Of a stretch of DNA of 16,110 nt, positions 7,136 through 14,001 are shown in pieces; positions within the stretch are counted from its first letter, which is position 1; each line of letters begins with the position of its first letter. The position numbers and the translations under genes were made by a program. The DNA lies in NCBI GenBank assembly GCA_903834675.1, contig CAILKC010000140.1:1-16110 (forward strand), read 5' to 3'. The notes under the pieces are model-generated. The model had not been told where the DNA came from. It searched no databases and worked only from the letters and a program-made list of their open reading frames with translations. This stretch comes from an uncultured Victivallales bacterium (lineage in GTDB: Bacteria; Verrucomicrobiota; Lentisphaeria; Oligosphaerales; JAFGRS01).

Positions 7136-8344
7136 CTAACGTTTGACTGACTTGGCGCGGCGCAGGTCTTCTGCCAACGGCAGGTAAGCCGGACAGACGG
7201 CGCTGCAACTACCGCACAGGAAGCACTCCGCCAACTGGGCTTGCGCCGCCTCCGACACCTGCGGGTTCCCCAGTTCGCGGACCAGCGAGCCCGGCTGCAA
7301 TCCCAGCGGGCAGGCATCACAGCAGGAGCCGCAGTGAATACAGTTCCGTGACGGCGGGCGGAGCTGCTGACGCGGGACGACCAGGACCGCCGTGGTGCCC
7401 AGGGTGACCGGCGTGTCGACGGTGGCCGCGGTCCCCATCATCAGGCCGCCCGTCACGATCACGTCCTCGGCCGCCAGGGTGATCCCCATCTGCCGCAGCA
7501 GGTCGCCGAGGCGCATGCCCACGGGCACGAGCAGGTCCCGGTGCAACGCTGCGGCGCGCAGGGTCAGCGGTCGTTCGATGGCGGGGACGCCGTCGCGCAG
7601 CGCCCGGCCGATCGCTCGCAGGGAGGCCACGTTATGCAGCAAGACGCCGAGCTGGAAGGGCAGTATCCCGGTCGGCGGTAGCGTCCCGGTGAGGGCGCGC
7701 AGGATCAGCCGTTCGGCGCCCGCGGGGTAAGCGGTTCCCAGGCGCAACAGCTCGACATCGTAGAGCGCGCGGACCCGTTGCTCCGTCGCCGCCTCGCGCC
7801 GCAGGGCCAGCACGAGGCGCGTTGCGCCGACGGCCCGGGCGACGGCCCGGGCGCCTTGGCTCACCAACTCGGGTTCATGAAGCAGGATGGTGCGGTCGAC
7901 CGACAGCCCAGGCTCGCACTCCGCGGCGTTGATCACCACCGTCTCGACCCCCCGCGAAGCGCGTGCCTTCACGGCGGCTGGAAACAGGGCCCCACCCATG
8001 CCGCGCAGGCCGATGGCGGCCAGAAACCCCGGGAAATCGGCAAAGGCCTCGAGCTCGGGCGTGGGCCTCTGTGCCACCGGCGGCCACACGGCCGTGGCGC
8101 TGGGCCGGACCTGGACCGCCGCGCTGGTGACGGCCTGCACCGTACCGGCGACGGCACTGCGCACGGTGAAGGCATCACAGCTTGCCAGGAGCTGTCCAGC
8201 GCTAACCGTTTCCCCCACCCTGACCCCCGGCGTCGCGGGGTGGTCGAGGCGGTAGACCAGCTCGCCGGAAACGTCGGTGACGGCGTCCAGCCCGGGTGCC
8301 GCGCGGGTCTCCGTCGAGCGCGGCTGGCGAATCGGCCGGTACAT
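7136..8344 (-). CDS. rnfC: RnfC-like NADH-side iron-sulfur subunit
   Basis: RnfC is the cytosolic peripheral subunit of Rnf that oxidises or reduces NAD(H) through FMN and passes electrons by two [4Fe-4S] clusters. The 402-residue protein shows a biotinyl-lipoyl-like N-terminal domain (HPATPGVRVGETVSAGQLL at 35-53, ending SAVAGTV), a nucleotide/flavin-binding block IGLRGMGGALFPAAVKARA (111-129), NAAECEPGLSVDR (139-151), and two ferredoxin motifs. The first cluster is bound by C335, C338, C341 and C345 (CIHCGSCCDACP). The second is bound by C374, C377, C380 and C384 (CFLCGSCSAVCP). It is at the short end for RnfC and has no long C-terminal repeat tail. ATG 8344 lies 6 bp past the rnfG stop, with AAGGA overlapping that stop. 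Confidence 0.93.
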   Translation of the reverse strand: MYRPIRQPRSTETRAAPGLDAVTDVSGELVYRLDHPATPGVRVGETVSAGQLLASCDAFTVRSAVAGTVQAVTSAAVQVRPSATAVWPPVAQRPTPELEAFADFPGFLAAIGLRGMGGALFPAAVKARASRGVETVVINAAECEPGLSVDRTILLHEPELVSQGARAVARAVGATRLVLALRREAATEQRVRALYDVELLRLGTAYPAGAERLILRALTGTLPPTGILPFQLGVLLHNVASLRAIGRALRDGVPAIERPLTLRAAALHRDLLVPVGMRLGDLLRQMGITLAAEDVIVTGGLMMGTAATVDTPVTLGTTAVLVVPRQQLRPPSRNCIHCGSCCDACPLGLQPGSLVRELGNPQVSEAAQAQLAECFLCGSCSAVCPAYLPLAEDLRRAKSVKR

Positions 8345-8350
8345 CGGGGG

Positions 8351-8899
8351 CTAGTCCTTCCCGGCGGTCGGCAGGGGCAGCCGTTCCCAGGCGGGATTGG
8401 CCTCGATCTGCTCGACAATCTTGCGCGCCATCAGGTCAAAGCTGGAGTAGATGCGTTGCTGGTATCGGGTGGCGCCCGTGACCGCATCCACCTTCAGCCA
8501 GGCGCCGGTCTCGTCCTTGACTACCCTGCCTGAGGAGCCCTTGATCACGCCGAGCACCTTTTGCTGCTTCTTCAGATCCTTGATCTTGGCGATGTCGGGT
8601 ATGGCGGCCTCCGTGATGCCGTACTTGCCATTCAGCTTGCGCACCACCACCAGTGAGGTGACCAGCTCGTAGGTCTTGAACGAGCGCAGCGCCGCCCCGC
8701 CCATGACGGATCCCGCTTGGTCGTAGGCTAGATAGAGGTCGGGAATCGCCTCGGAGAAGCCGGCGCAATGGCTGTAGGTTGCCGCCCCGGCAAACGCCTT
8801 CAACACGGCCGCGGTCAAGCCTGGGTCCGCCGCCCGCAATCCCGTGGTCAGGGTGAGGAATACGGCGAGGCTAAGCGTGGGGAACCAGCGCGACGTCAT
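8351..8899 (-). CDS. rnfG: RnfG-like secreted or anchored FMN-binding protein
   Basis: This protein is predicted to hold FMN covalently on the outer face of the membrane. The 182-residue sequence starts with a signal peptide or membrane anchor (MTSRWFPTLSLAVFLTLTTG, then LRAAD as a possible cleavage site near residue 24). It ends in the FMN-binding domain with the flavinylation motif DAVTGATRYQQRIYSSF (138-154), where T144 of TGAT is the expected FMN carrier. A possible haem-like or metal-like pair, H44 and C45 (YSHCAGF), is visible but not characteristic. RnfG is usually near 200 residues, so this one is slightly short. Its identity rests on the TGAT motif plus direct linkage to rnfC and rnfD. 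A generic FMN-binding-domain protein is the alternative. GGAG lies about 11 bp before ATG 8899. Confidence 0.85.
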   Translation of the reverse strand: MTSRWFPTLSLAVFLTLTTGLRAADPGLTAAVLKAFAGAATYSHCAGFSEAIPDLYLAYDQAGSVMGGAALRSFKTYELVTSLVVVRKLNGKYGITEAAIPDIAKIKDLKKQQKVLGVIKGSSGRVVKDETGAWLKVDAVTGATRYQQRIYSSFDLMARKIVEQIEANPAWERLPLPTAGKD

Positions 8900-8941
8900 G
8901 ATCCGACATACTCCCTGGGTAATGACACGGGTAACCTAGTG

Positions 8942-9634
8942 TTAGGTTCGCTTCATGACAAACAGGCTGATGTAGCCCGCGACCCGGCCCGCCCGCTGCA
9001 CCTCGCTGAACCCCGCGGCGGCAAAGAGTTCGGGCAGGATTCCCTGCGCGTTCTCGCCGATTTGCGGCTGGTGGAAGAGGTGTTCGGCGGTTGCGACCGT
9101 GAGTCGGCCGAAGGCGTTGTAGGGTCGGTCGATATCGGTGATGAGGCAAGGGCTGCCGGGTTTGAGGACGCGCCAGGCCTCCCGCAGAGCCCGGAGTTTG
9201 TCAGTCCGGTCGAGATGGTGCAGAAAGAAGCTGGAGACGACCGCGTCAAAGACCGCATCCGGATAGGGGAGCGCTTCGGCCGACACCAGATCGAAGCGGC
9301 AAGGCAGGGAAGCACTGCGGCGGCGGGCGACGGCCACCATGTCCGGGGAGGCGTCGATGCCCAGCGCCAGTCCGCCACGGGCCGCAACAAGCCGGCGGGC
9401 GACGCCGCGGGTCAGGGCGCCGGTGGCGCAGCCCAGGTCAAGGACGCGGGCGGCCGGATGCAGCGGAAGCGCCGCCAGGGTGCGGCGGTTGGCGCGCTGT
9501 TCCTGGCCGAACATCATGATGGGCGTGAGCAGGTCATAGAGGAAAGCGGCCCGGCGCAGGACCACGCCGCGCGTCGTCGGCGGCTGGGCCGGATCGGGGA
9601 CCAGAGGGATGCTATCAGGGGCTGGCATGGTCAC
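8942..9634 (-). CDS. UbiE/MenG-like class I SAM methyltransferase
   Basis: The 230-residue protein has SAM motif I VLDLGCATG (64-72), the acidic residue of GIDASPDMV (92-100), AEALPYPDAVFDAVVSSFFL around motif II and WRVLKPG in motif III. The N-terminal block LYDLLTPIMMFGQEQRANRR (32-51) resembles the UbiE/MenG opening, so a quinone or other prenylated aromatic ring is a plausible substrate. A small-molecule methyltransferase of other specificity is possible. It is distinct from the menG at 3512 and lacks the FGLRN signature. GTG 9634 has a better-spaced ribosome site (AGGA) than ATG 9628. Both overlap the stop of the ATPase gene. It sits 42 bp before rnfG in the same operon, which ties it to the flavin electron-transfer genes. 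Confidence 0.8.
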   Translation of the reverse strand: MTMPAPDSIPLVPDPAQPPTTRGVVLRRAAFLYDLLTPIMMFGQEQRANRRTLAALPLHPAARVLDLGCATGALTRGVARRLVAARGGLALGIDASPDMVAVARRRSASLPCRFDLVSAEALPYPDAVFDAVVSSFFLHHLDRTDKLRALREAWRVLKPGSPCLITDIDRPYNAFGRLTVATAEHLFHQPQIGENAQGILPELFAAAGFSEVQRAGRVAGYISLFVMKRT

Positions 9635-10301
9635 TCACAATCCTGCCGTCGCAGAGTACGACCGTCCGTCCGGTGCGCCGGGCGATGCGCTCATCGTGGG
9701 TGGCGATGAGCAGGGTGGTGCCTTCGCGTTCGTTCAGGAGCCGCAGCAGCTCCAAAAGCACGGCGGCATGCGTGGTGTCGAGGTTGCTGGTGGGCTCGTC
9801 GAGCAGGACCAGCGCGGGCCGATGGGCGACGGCACGCAAGCCGGCCACGCGCTGTTGTTCGCCGCCCGAGAGTTCGTGCGGAAAGGCGTTCGCCCGGTGG
9901 GGCAGACCCGCGGCGGCCAGCAACTCGGCGACGCGCTGGCGTTGCGCCGCGGCGGGCCAGCCGTTCAGGGCCAGCGGGATGCTGATGTTCTCAGCGGCGG
10001 TCAGGGTGGGCAGCAGGTTCAGGGTCTGGAAGACGAAACCGGTATGAGCGCGGCGCAGGCGAGCCAGGCCGCGTTCGTCGAGGTCGCTGAGGAGTTGGCC
10101 GCGCAGACGCACCTGGCCTGACGAGGGCCGGTCCAGGCCAGCCGCCAGGTTCAGGAGCGTGGTCTTGCCGCTGCCGGAGGCGCCGACCAGGGCGACAAAC
10201 TCGCCCGGCGCCACGGTCAGGGTGACGTCGCGCAAGGCGTCGGCGGCGGCGACGCCGCGTCCGTACACCCGACTCACCTGCTCAAACGCCAGGATGCTCA
10301 T
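9615..10301 (-). CDS. LolD/MacB-like ABC transporter ATP-binding protein
   Basis: The cytosolic ATPase of an FtsX-type ABC transporter, 228 residues. Walker A is GASGSGKTT (40-48), the Q-loop FVFQTLNLLP (89-98), the signature LSGGEQQR (144-151), Walker B LVLLDE (164-169), the D-loop SNLD (172-175), and the switch histidine is H202 in ATHDE. The signature is followed by VAGLRAVAHRP rather than the usual VAIARALAxxP, a small departure. The frame is open far upstream, but ATG 10301 starts the normal MSILAFEQVSRVYG N-terminus and forms an ATGA overlap with the permease stop. Substrate cannot be told. Relatives drive lipoprotein release (LolCDE), macrolide or peptide export (MacB), or act as mechanical pumps rather than as classical importers. 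Confidence 0.92.
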   Translation of the reverse strand: MSILAFEQVSRVYGRGVAAADALRDVTLTVAPGEFVALVGASGSGKTTLLNLAAGLDRPSSGQVRLRGQLLSDLDERGLARLRRAHTGFVFQTLNLLPTLTAAENISIPLALNGWPAAAQRQRVAELLAAAGLPHRANAFPHELSGGEQQRVAGLRAVAHRPALVLLDEPTSNLDTTHAAVLLELLRLLNEREGTTLLIATHDERIARRTGRTVVLCDGRIVSDHASP

Positions 10302-11464
10302 AGGCCGCGCAATGCCTCGATGACGCTCAATCGCCCGGCCCGCCGGGCCGGTAACAAGGCGGCCACGAGGCCGCAGCACAGGGCCACAGCGCCCGGCAGC
10401 AGCAGGCCGCGCCAGGTCAGGCGTGGATAGACGATGCCAGAGATCACAAAGTGCGGATTCTCGCTGGTCCAGCGGGCCAGGTCCAAGCCGCGCAGACCCC
10501 ACAGTTGGACCGCGGCGCAGCCTAGGACCGCACCGCACAGCCCCGCCGCCAGGACCAGCAGCAGGACCTCGGTCAGCACCAGAGTGGCGACCCCGGCCGG
10601 CGTGAAGCCCATGGCTTTCAGCAGCCCGAGTTCGCGGGTGCGCTGACTCACCGAGATGAACACGGTGTTGGAGACGCCGAACCCCAGGACCAGCAGAGCC
10701 AGGAGGTGTACGACGTTCATGGCCACATGGTTCAGGGCGATGAGTTGCACCAGTTCAGCGAGCGCCTCGGTCCATGGCGTCACGCGCACTCCTGGCCCGA
10801 GCCGCTCCCGCAGCGCTCGTGCCACCGCCTCCGGGTCGTACCCGGGCTCGATGAATACGGCGATCTCCTGAGACCCGACGGCGGACTCCGGGCCACGCCG
10901 GGTGTAGGCCGTCTTGCCGTCCAGCACCTCGATGCCAGTGCGGAAGACGCCGCACACCCGAAAGCGCCGCGAGGGTAGGTTCGGCTGCCAGAACTCGAGG
11001 GTGTCACCCAGCCGGGCTCCGAGCTGCTCGGCGAGGCGTCGGCCCACCAGGATGTCGTCAGGGGTTCGCGCCTGGGTCCCCTCCACGATCCGGCGCGGCA
11101 CGGCGGTCTCCTGCGCCTCCAGATCGGGTTCGACCGCATAGAGCATGAGGCTGGCCTGCGTGTCGCCGCGGGCGAGCACGCCACCGAGGCAGAGGCGTGG
11201 CAGGACCCGCCGCACCCCCGCCAGGCGCTTCACCCCCTCCAGAGGCAGGTCACCGCCCTGCCAGGTCGCGTTGACGTCCCCATGATGGATGGCGACGGAG
11301 TTGCGGACCATCGTATCGGAGACCCCCTCCATGATGGCCTCGAGCAACACCAGCGCCGCGATGGCCAGAGCCACGCCCGCAAAGGCGATGGCCGCCTTGC
11401 CAAATCGGCGCGTGACGCTGCGGCGCACCAGCAGCAGACCCAATTGTAGCCTGGGGGTTGTCAT
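10298..11464 (-). CDS. FtsX/LolC/MacB-family ABC transporter permease
   Basis: The 388-residue membrane partner of the adjacent ATPase. Topology is the MacB/LolC type: one N-terminal helix (about 22-43, IAFAGVALAIAALVLLEAIM), a large extracytosolic domain (about 45-255), then three C-terminal helices (about 265-285, 315-340 and 358-378). The FtsX signature near the second helix is QRTRELGLLKAMGFTPAGV, and the end is PARRAGRLSVIEALRGL. Only one permease gene is present, so a homodimer is likely, as in MacB. It starts with an ATGA overlap on the prenyl synthase stop and ends with an ATGA overlap on the ATPase start, so the three genes are translationally coupled. Its placement suggests handling of a lipid, lipoprotein or prenylated product, which is inference. 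Confidence 0.9.
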   Translation of the reverse strand: MTTPRLQLGLLLVRRSVTRRFGKAAIAFAGVALAIAALVLLEAIMEGVSDTMVRNSVAIHHGDVNATWQGGDLPLEGVKRLAGVRRVLPRLCLGGVLARGDTQASLMLYAVEPDLEAQETAVPRRIVEGTQARTPDDILVGRRLAEQLGARLGDTLEFWQPNLPSRRFRVCGVFRTGIEVLDGKTAYTRRGPESAVGSQEIAVFIEPGYDPEAVARALRERLGPGVRVTPWTEALAELVQLIALNHVAMNVVHLLALLVLGFGVSNTVFISVSQRTRELGLLKAMGFTPAGVATLVLTEVLLLVLAAGLCGAVLGCAAVQLWGLRGLDLARWTSENPHFVISGIVYPRLTWRGLLLPGAVALCCGLVAALLPARRAGRLSVIEALRGL

Positions 11465-12465
11465 GCGCGGCTCGCGGCCGGTGGCGCGACTCCCAGAAGC
11501 TCGTGCAGCCCCGCCATGACCTCAAACTGAAGGTTGGCGGGGAGGCGCACGCCCAGGCCGGCAAAGGTCTCAAAAGCGAGGTGGAACTGGGCCCGCGCCA
11601 ACTCCAGTGCCTCGGCGTGCTCGGGGGCAAAACGGTGGGCGCTGTCCCAGCCTGCGTCGCCGCTGCGGCGCAGCTCGGTAAGCCAGGCGGGGTCGCCGCC
11701 GCGGTGGCGCGCCACCAGCGACACCAGCAGATTGTGCCGCCCCGCGAGCACATCCTCCGGCATGTCCTTGGTGTCATCGAGAATCTGACAGGCCAGGCCA
11801 AAAGCGCCCAGCGCCTGCCGCACGGCCGCCCCCGCGCCGCCGCTGGGCCGTTCCAGTTCCAGCGGCAGAGCCAGCGGCGCCTGGAACAGGTCACCGGTCT
11901 TGCGTCGGTGTACATCCTCCAGGATGCGCGCGACCGGCAGAACCGGGACCGGCCGTGTTTCTTCCTCGCATTCCTGCAGGGCGCTCGGCATCAGCGCCGC
12001 GTAGGTGACGCGGCCGACCGTCTGGACCAGCGCCGGATCGCCGTAGGTCTCCAGAATAAAGGCATTGACCACGCGCTCGGCCAGCATCAGCGTCAGCACC
12101 GAGCGCATGCGCGGGCCAGTGCCGGCAACCTGGAATTCGAAAAGGCTCTTGTACTCGTCATCGAGCAGGTTATCGCAGGCGGTCACCCAGGCACGCATGC
12201 CCTGGTTCACCATGGCATACAGCGGCAGGTAGCGCGAGGCCGGCACCACGACCCGGATAGCGCCGAGGAACAGGGTGCTGAAGAAGTTGCGACGGAGCTC
12301 AAACAGGGCCGGCGGCGGCGGCGCGAGCGGACAATCCGGCGGCGAGAGGCGCCCGGCGAGGCCGTAGAAACGCTCCAGCGTCTCACCTTGCAGGCGGAAT
12401 ACGTCCGCAAAAAGCGGGTGCTCACAGAGGGCGCTCAGGCCGCGGGGTACTTGGTTTCCGATCAC
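11461..12465 (-). CDS. divergent trans-isoprenyl diphosphate synthase
   Basis: Enzymes of this family extend allylic diphosphates with isopentenyl diphosphate to make polyprenyl chains. The 334-residue all-helical protein has a first Asp-rich motif DNLLDDE (98-104), a KTG (189-191) in the position of the usual KT/A-x-A segment, and a second motif QILDDTKDMPED (227-238) containing DDxxD. The usual GKR-x-RP block before the first motif is not recognisable, and the first Asp motif is spaced D-x3-DD rather than DDxxD, so the protein is divergent and its product length unknown. GTG 12465 is supported by TGAGGA about 7 bp upstream. It is the first gene of the seven-gene minus-strand operon. A dedicated supply of prenyl chain for a quinone or lipid used by the Rnf-like proteins is the simplest reading. 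A terpene-synthase-like role is possible. Confidence 0.75.
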   Translation of the reverse strand: MIGNQVPRGLSALCEHPLFADVFRLQGETLERFYGLAGRLSPPDCPLAPPPPALFELRRNFFSTLFLGAIRVVVPASRYLPLYAMVNQGMRAWVTACDNLLDDEYKSLFEFQVAGTGPRMRSVLTLMLAERVVNAFILETYGDPALVQTVGRVTYAALMPSALQECEEETRPVPVLPVARILEDVHRRKTGDLFQAPLALPLELERPSGGAGAAVRQALGAFGLACQILDDTKDMPEDVLAGRHNLLVSLVARHRGGDPAWLTELRRSGDAGWDSAHRFAPEHAEALELARAQFHLAFETFAGLGVRLPANLQFEVMAGLHELLGVAPPAASRA

Positions 12466-12624
12466 ACTATGTCCTCAGGCCGGGTGCAAGCTGAATCCAA
12501 CAAAGCAATCGCCGTCCAGCCCCAGCGTGGCCCGGGACGGCCAGACGTCCACTTGTAGAGTCTGTCCTCGCAACGTATCTCAAAGACCCGTCCGCGGCAG
12601 TCCCGGTTGCATCCGTTGCCTCGG

Positions 12625-13341
12625 TCAGTCCAGCGTGCGGCGGTAGCGCAACAGTCCCAGCCCTAACATGACGCCCAGGAACAGCGCCACCGGCCACAGG
12701 TGCGGCAGGGATTCCAGCCAGCCGTTGCCCTTGAGCAGAACGCCGCGCACATTGCGCAGGAAATGGGTGAGCGGCAGCATACTGCCCACCCATTGCGCCC
12801 ACACCGGCATGCCGCGGAAGGGGAACATGAACCCGGAGAGCAGGATCGAGGGCAGGAAGAAGAAGAAGGCCATCTGCACGGCCTGGAGCTGGCTGCGTGC
12901 CAGCGTCGAGAAGGTCACCCCCACCATCAGGTTGGCCGCGATGAACAGCAACGCCACGGTGTAGAGCAGCACCAGACTGCCGCGCATCGGCACCGCGAAG
13001 ATGACTCGAGCCGCCAGCAGGATCAGAGTGACCTGAACGTAACCGACGAAGATGTAGGGCACGATCTTGCCCAGCATGACTTCCACCGGCCGCAACGGCG
13101 TCGCCAGCAGGTTCTCCAGCGTGCCCCGTTCCCGTTCGCGGGTGAGCGCCACGGCAGTGATGACCACCATCGTCATGGTCAAAACCACCCCCATCAGGCC
13201 GGGCACGATGTTGTACTGGGTGACGGCTTCCGGATTGTAGAGCGGGTGGAGACGTACCTCGAAGGCGGGTGGCGAACGTTTGAAGTGGCGCAGCGGACCC
13301 TTGAGTTCGCGCTCCACGGCGACCTCGGCCAGCCGCGACAT
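12625..13341 (-). CDS. ABC-2 type transporter permease, N-terminally truncated
   Basis: This 238-residue frame matches the C-terminal two thirds of an ABC-2 permease of the YhhJ/YbhR kind. It has the family run YNPEAVTQYNIVPGLMGVVL (35-54), then RERERGTLENLLATPLRPVE (68-87), and six hydrophobic stretches ending with RYRRTLD. Full-length relatives are near 370 residues, with an N-terminal helix and an extracytosolic domain of about 130 residues that are missing here. The frame starts at ATG 13341 with no ribosome site, and the 149-bp repeat begins at the very next base on the plus strand. No ATPase or membrane-fusion partner is in the window. It is probably a remnant cut by the repeat, though an unusual short protein cannot be excluded. 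It lies 159 bp before the prenyl synthase operon on the same strand. Confidence 0.75.
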   Translation of the reverse strand: MSRLAEVAVERELKGPLRHFKRSPPAFEVRLHPLYNPEAVTQYNIVPGLMGVVLTMTMVVITAVALTRERERGTLENLLATPLRPVEVMLGKIVPYIFVGYVQVTLILLAARVIFAVPMRGSLVLLYTVALLFIAANLMVGVTFSTLARSQLQAVQMAFFFFLPSILLSGFMFPFRGMPVWAQWVGSMLPLTHFLRNVRGVLLKGNGWLESLPHLWPVALFLGVMLGLGLLRYRRTLD

Positions 13342-13490
13342 CGCCGCCGAAAGCGGAGTCGAGCCAGCGGCAGTCCAAAGCTAGGCCTCGCGGCCGGCGC
13401 AGTATGACACCGAGTCCAAGCGCCAGCGGGACTCTTTGGACTGCCTGCGGCTTGACGCAGCTTTTCCCACGCAGCGGCGCGCCCAGCGCT
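13342..13490. repeat. 149-bp direct repeat, copy 1
   Basis: It starts CGCCGCCGAAAGCGGAGTCG and ends GCGCGCCCAGCGCT. It matches copy 2 at 146 of 149 positions, with three substitutions and no gap. An internal inverted repeat pairs GGCAGTCCAAAG (13369-13380) with CTTTGGACTGCC (13434-13445), so the unit can form a hairpin. It abuts the truncated ABC-2 permease directly. Frames across it give low-complexity peptides and are not credible genes. Confidence 0.9.
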
Positions 13491-13578
13491 GCCTGTCGGA
13501 TGGGGCCCCGGCCGTGGCTGAAGCCTGCCGGACCCTTCCGCCCGAGGGCGGGACTCTGACCCGTACCTGCATCGCGGG

Positions 13579-13727
13579 CGCCGCCGAAAGCGGAGTCGAG
13601 CCAGCGGCAGTCCAAAGCTTGGCCTCGCGGCCGGCGCGGTATGACACCGAGTCCCAGCGCCAGCGGGACTCTTTGGACTGCCTGCGGCTTGACGCAGCTT
13701 TTCCCACGCAGCGGCGCGCCCAGCGCT
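13579..13727. repeat. 149-bp direct repeat, copy 2
   Basis: The second copy is in the same orientation, 88 bp after copy 1. The differences are CTAGG/CTTGG, GCAGTATG/GCGGTATG and TCCAAGCG/TCCCAGCG. The 88-bp spacer (13491-13578) and the DNA to the right of copy 2 do not resemble each other, so only the 149-bp core is duplicated. The stretch 13728-14001 up to the next start holds nothing I recognise, apart from a short GGGGTT-G-AACCCC palindrome at about 13867-13879. Confidence 0.9.
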
Positions 13728-14001
13728 CCCGGGGAGGTCAGTCGGCCTCGACCGTCTTCCCCTCGCGCCCCCCCTTGCCGACCCGAACGAAATGACCGAC
13801 CCGGAAAACTCCGAAACACCATGCAGCCGCCAGTTCCAAGGCTACTGTGGGGTGACTGTGGCTCCGGGGTTGAACCCCAGCCTGATGGAAAGCGGGCGGC
13901 CAGCGGGGCGCAGGCCCTCGAGAGCCGCGGGGGTTGAAGGGATTAGCGGGACAACCACACGGGTGTTCTCACGGGACATGACAAGGAGGAGGTCTGTCGC
14001 T

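Noticed and set aside
8768..9709. A 313-codon plus-strand open frame opposite the methyltransferase
   Set aside because: Same reason: antisense to a gene with clear SAM-binding motifs.
11458..12558. A 366-codon plus-strand open frame opposite the prenyl synthase
   Set aside because: It is a shadow of the synthase gene. The peptide is rich in R, Q, H and G and resembles nothing.
12475..12590. A short coding-looking minus-strand stretch with peptides such as DVWPSRATLGLDGDC before a TGA
   Set aside because: No recognisable start with a ribosome site, about 25-33 codons only, and the best frame changes part way. It could be a gene remnant, but I cannot support it.
12467..13822. A 451-codon open frame on the minus strand covering the ABC-2 permease and both 149-bp repeats
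   Set aside because: It contains the same repeat peptide twice and overlaps the recognisable permease in another frame. No family resemblance.
13792..14001. In-frame upstream extension of the GH-like protein by 70 codons
   Set aside because: It would place a signal peptide in the middle of the protein, and a strong AAGGAGGAGG ribosome site precedes ATG 14002.
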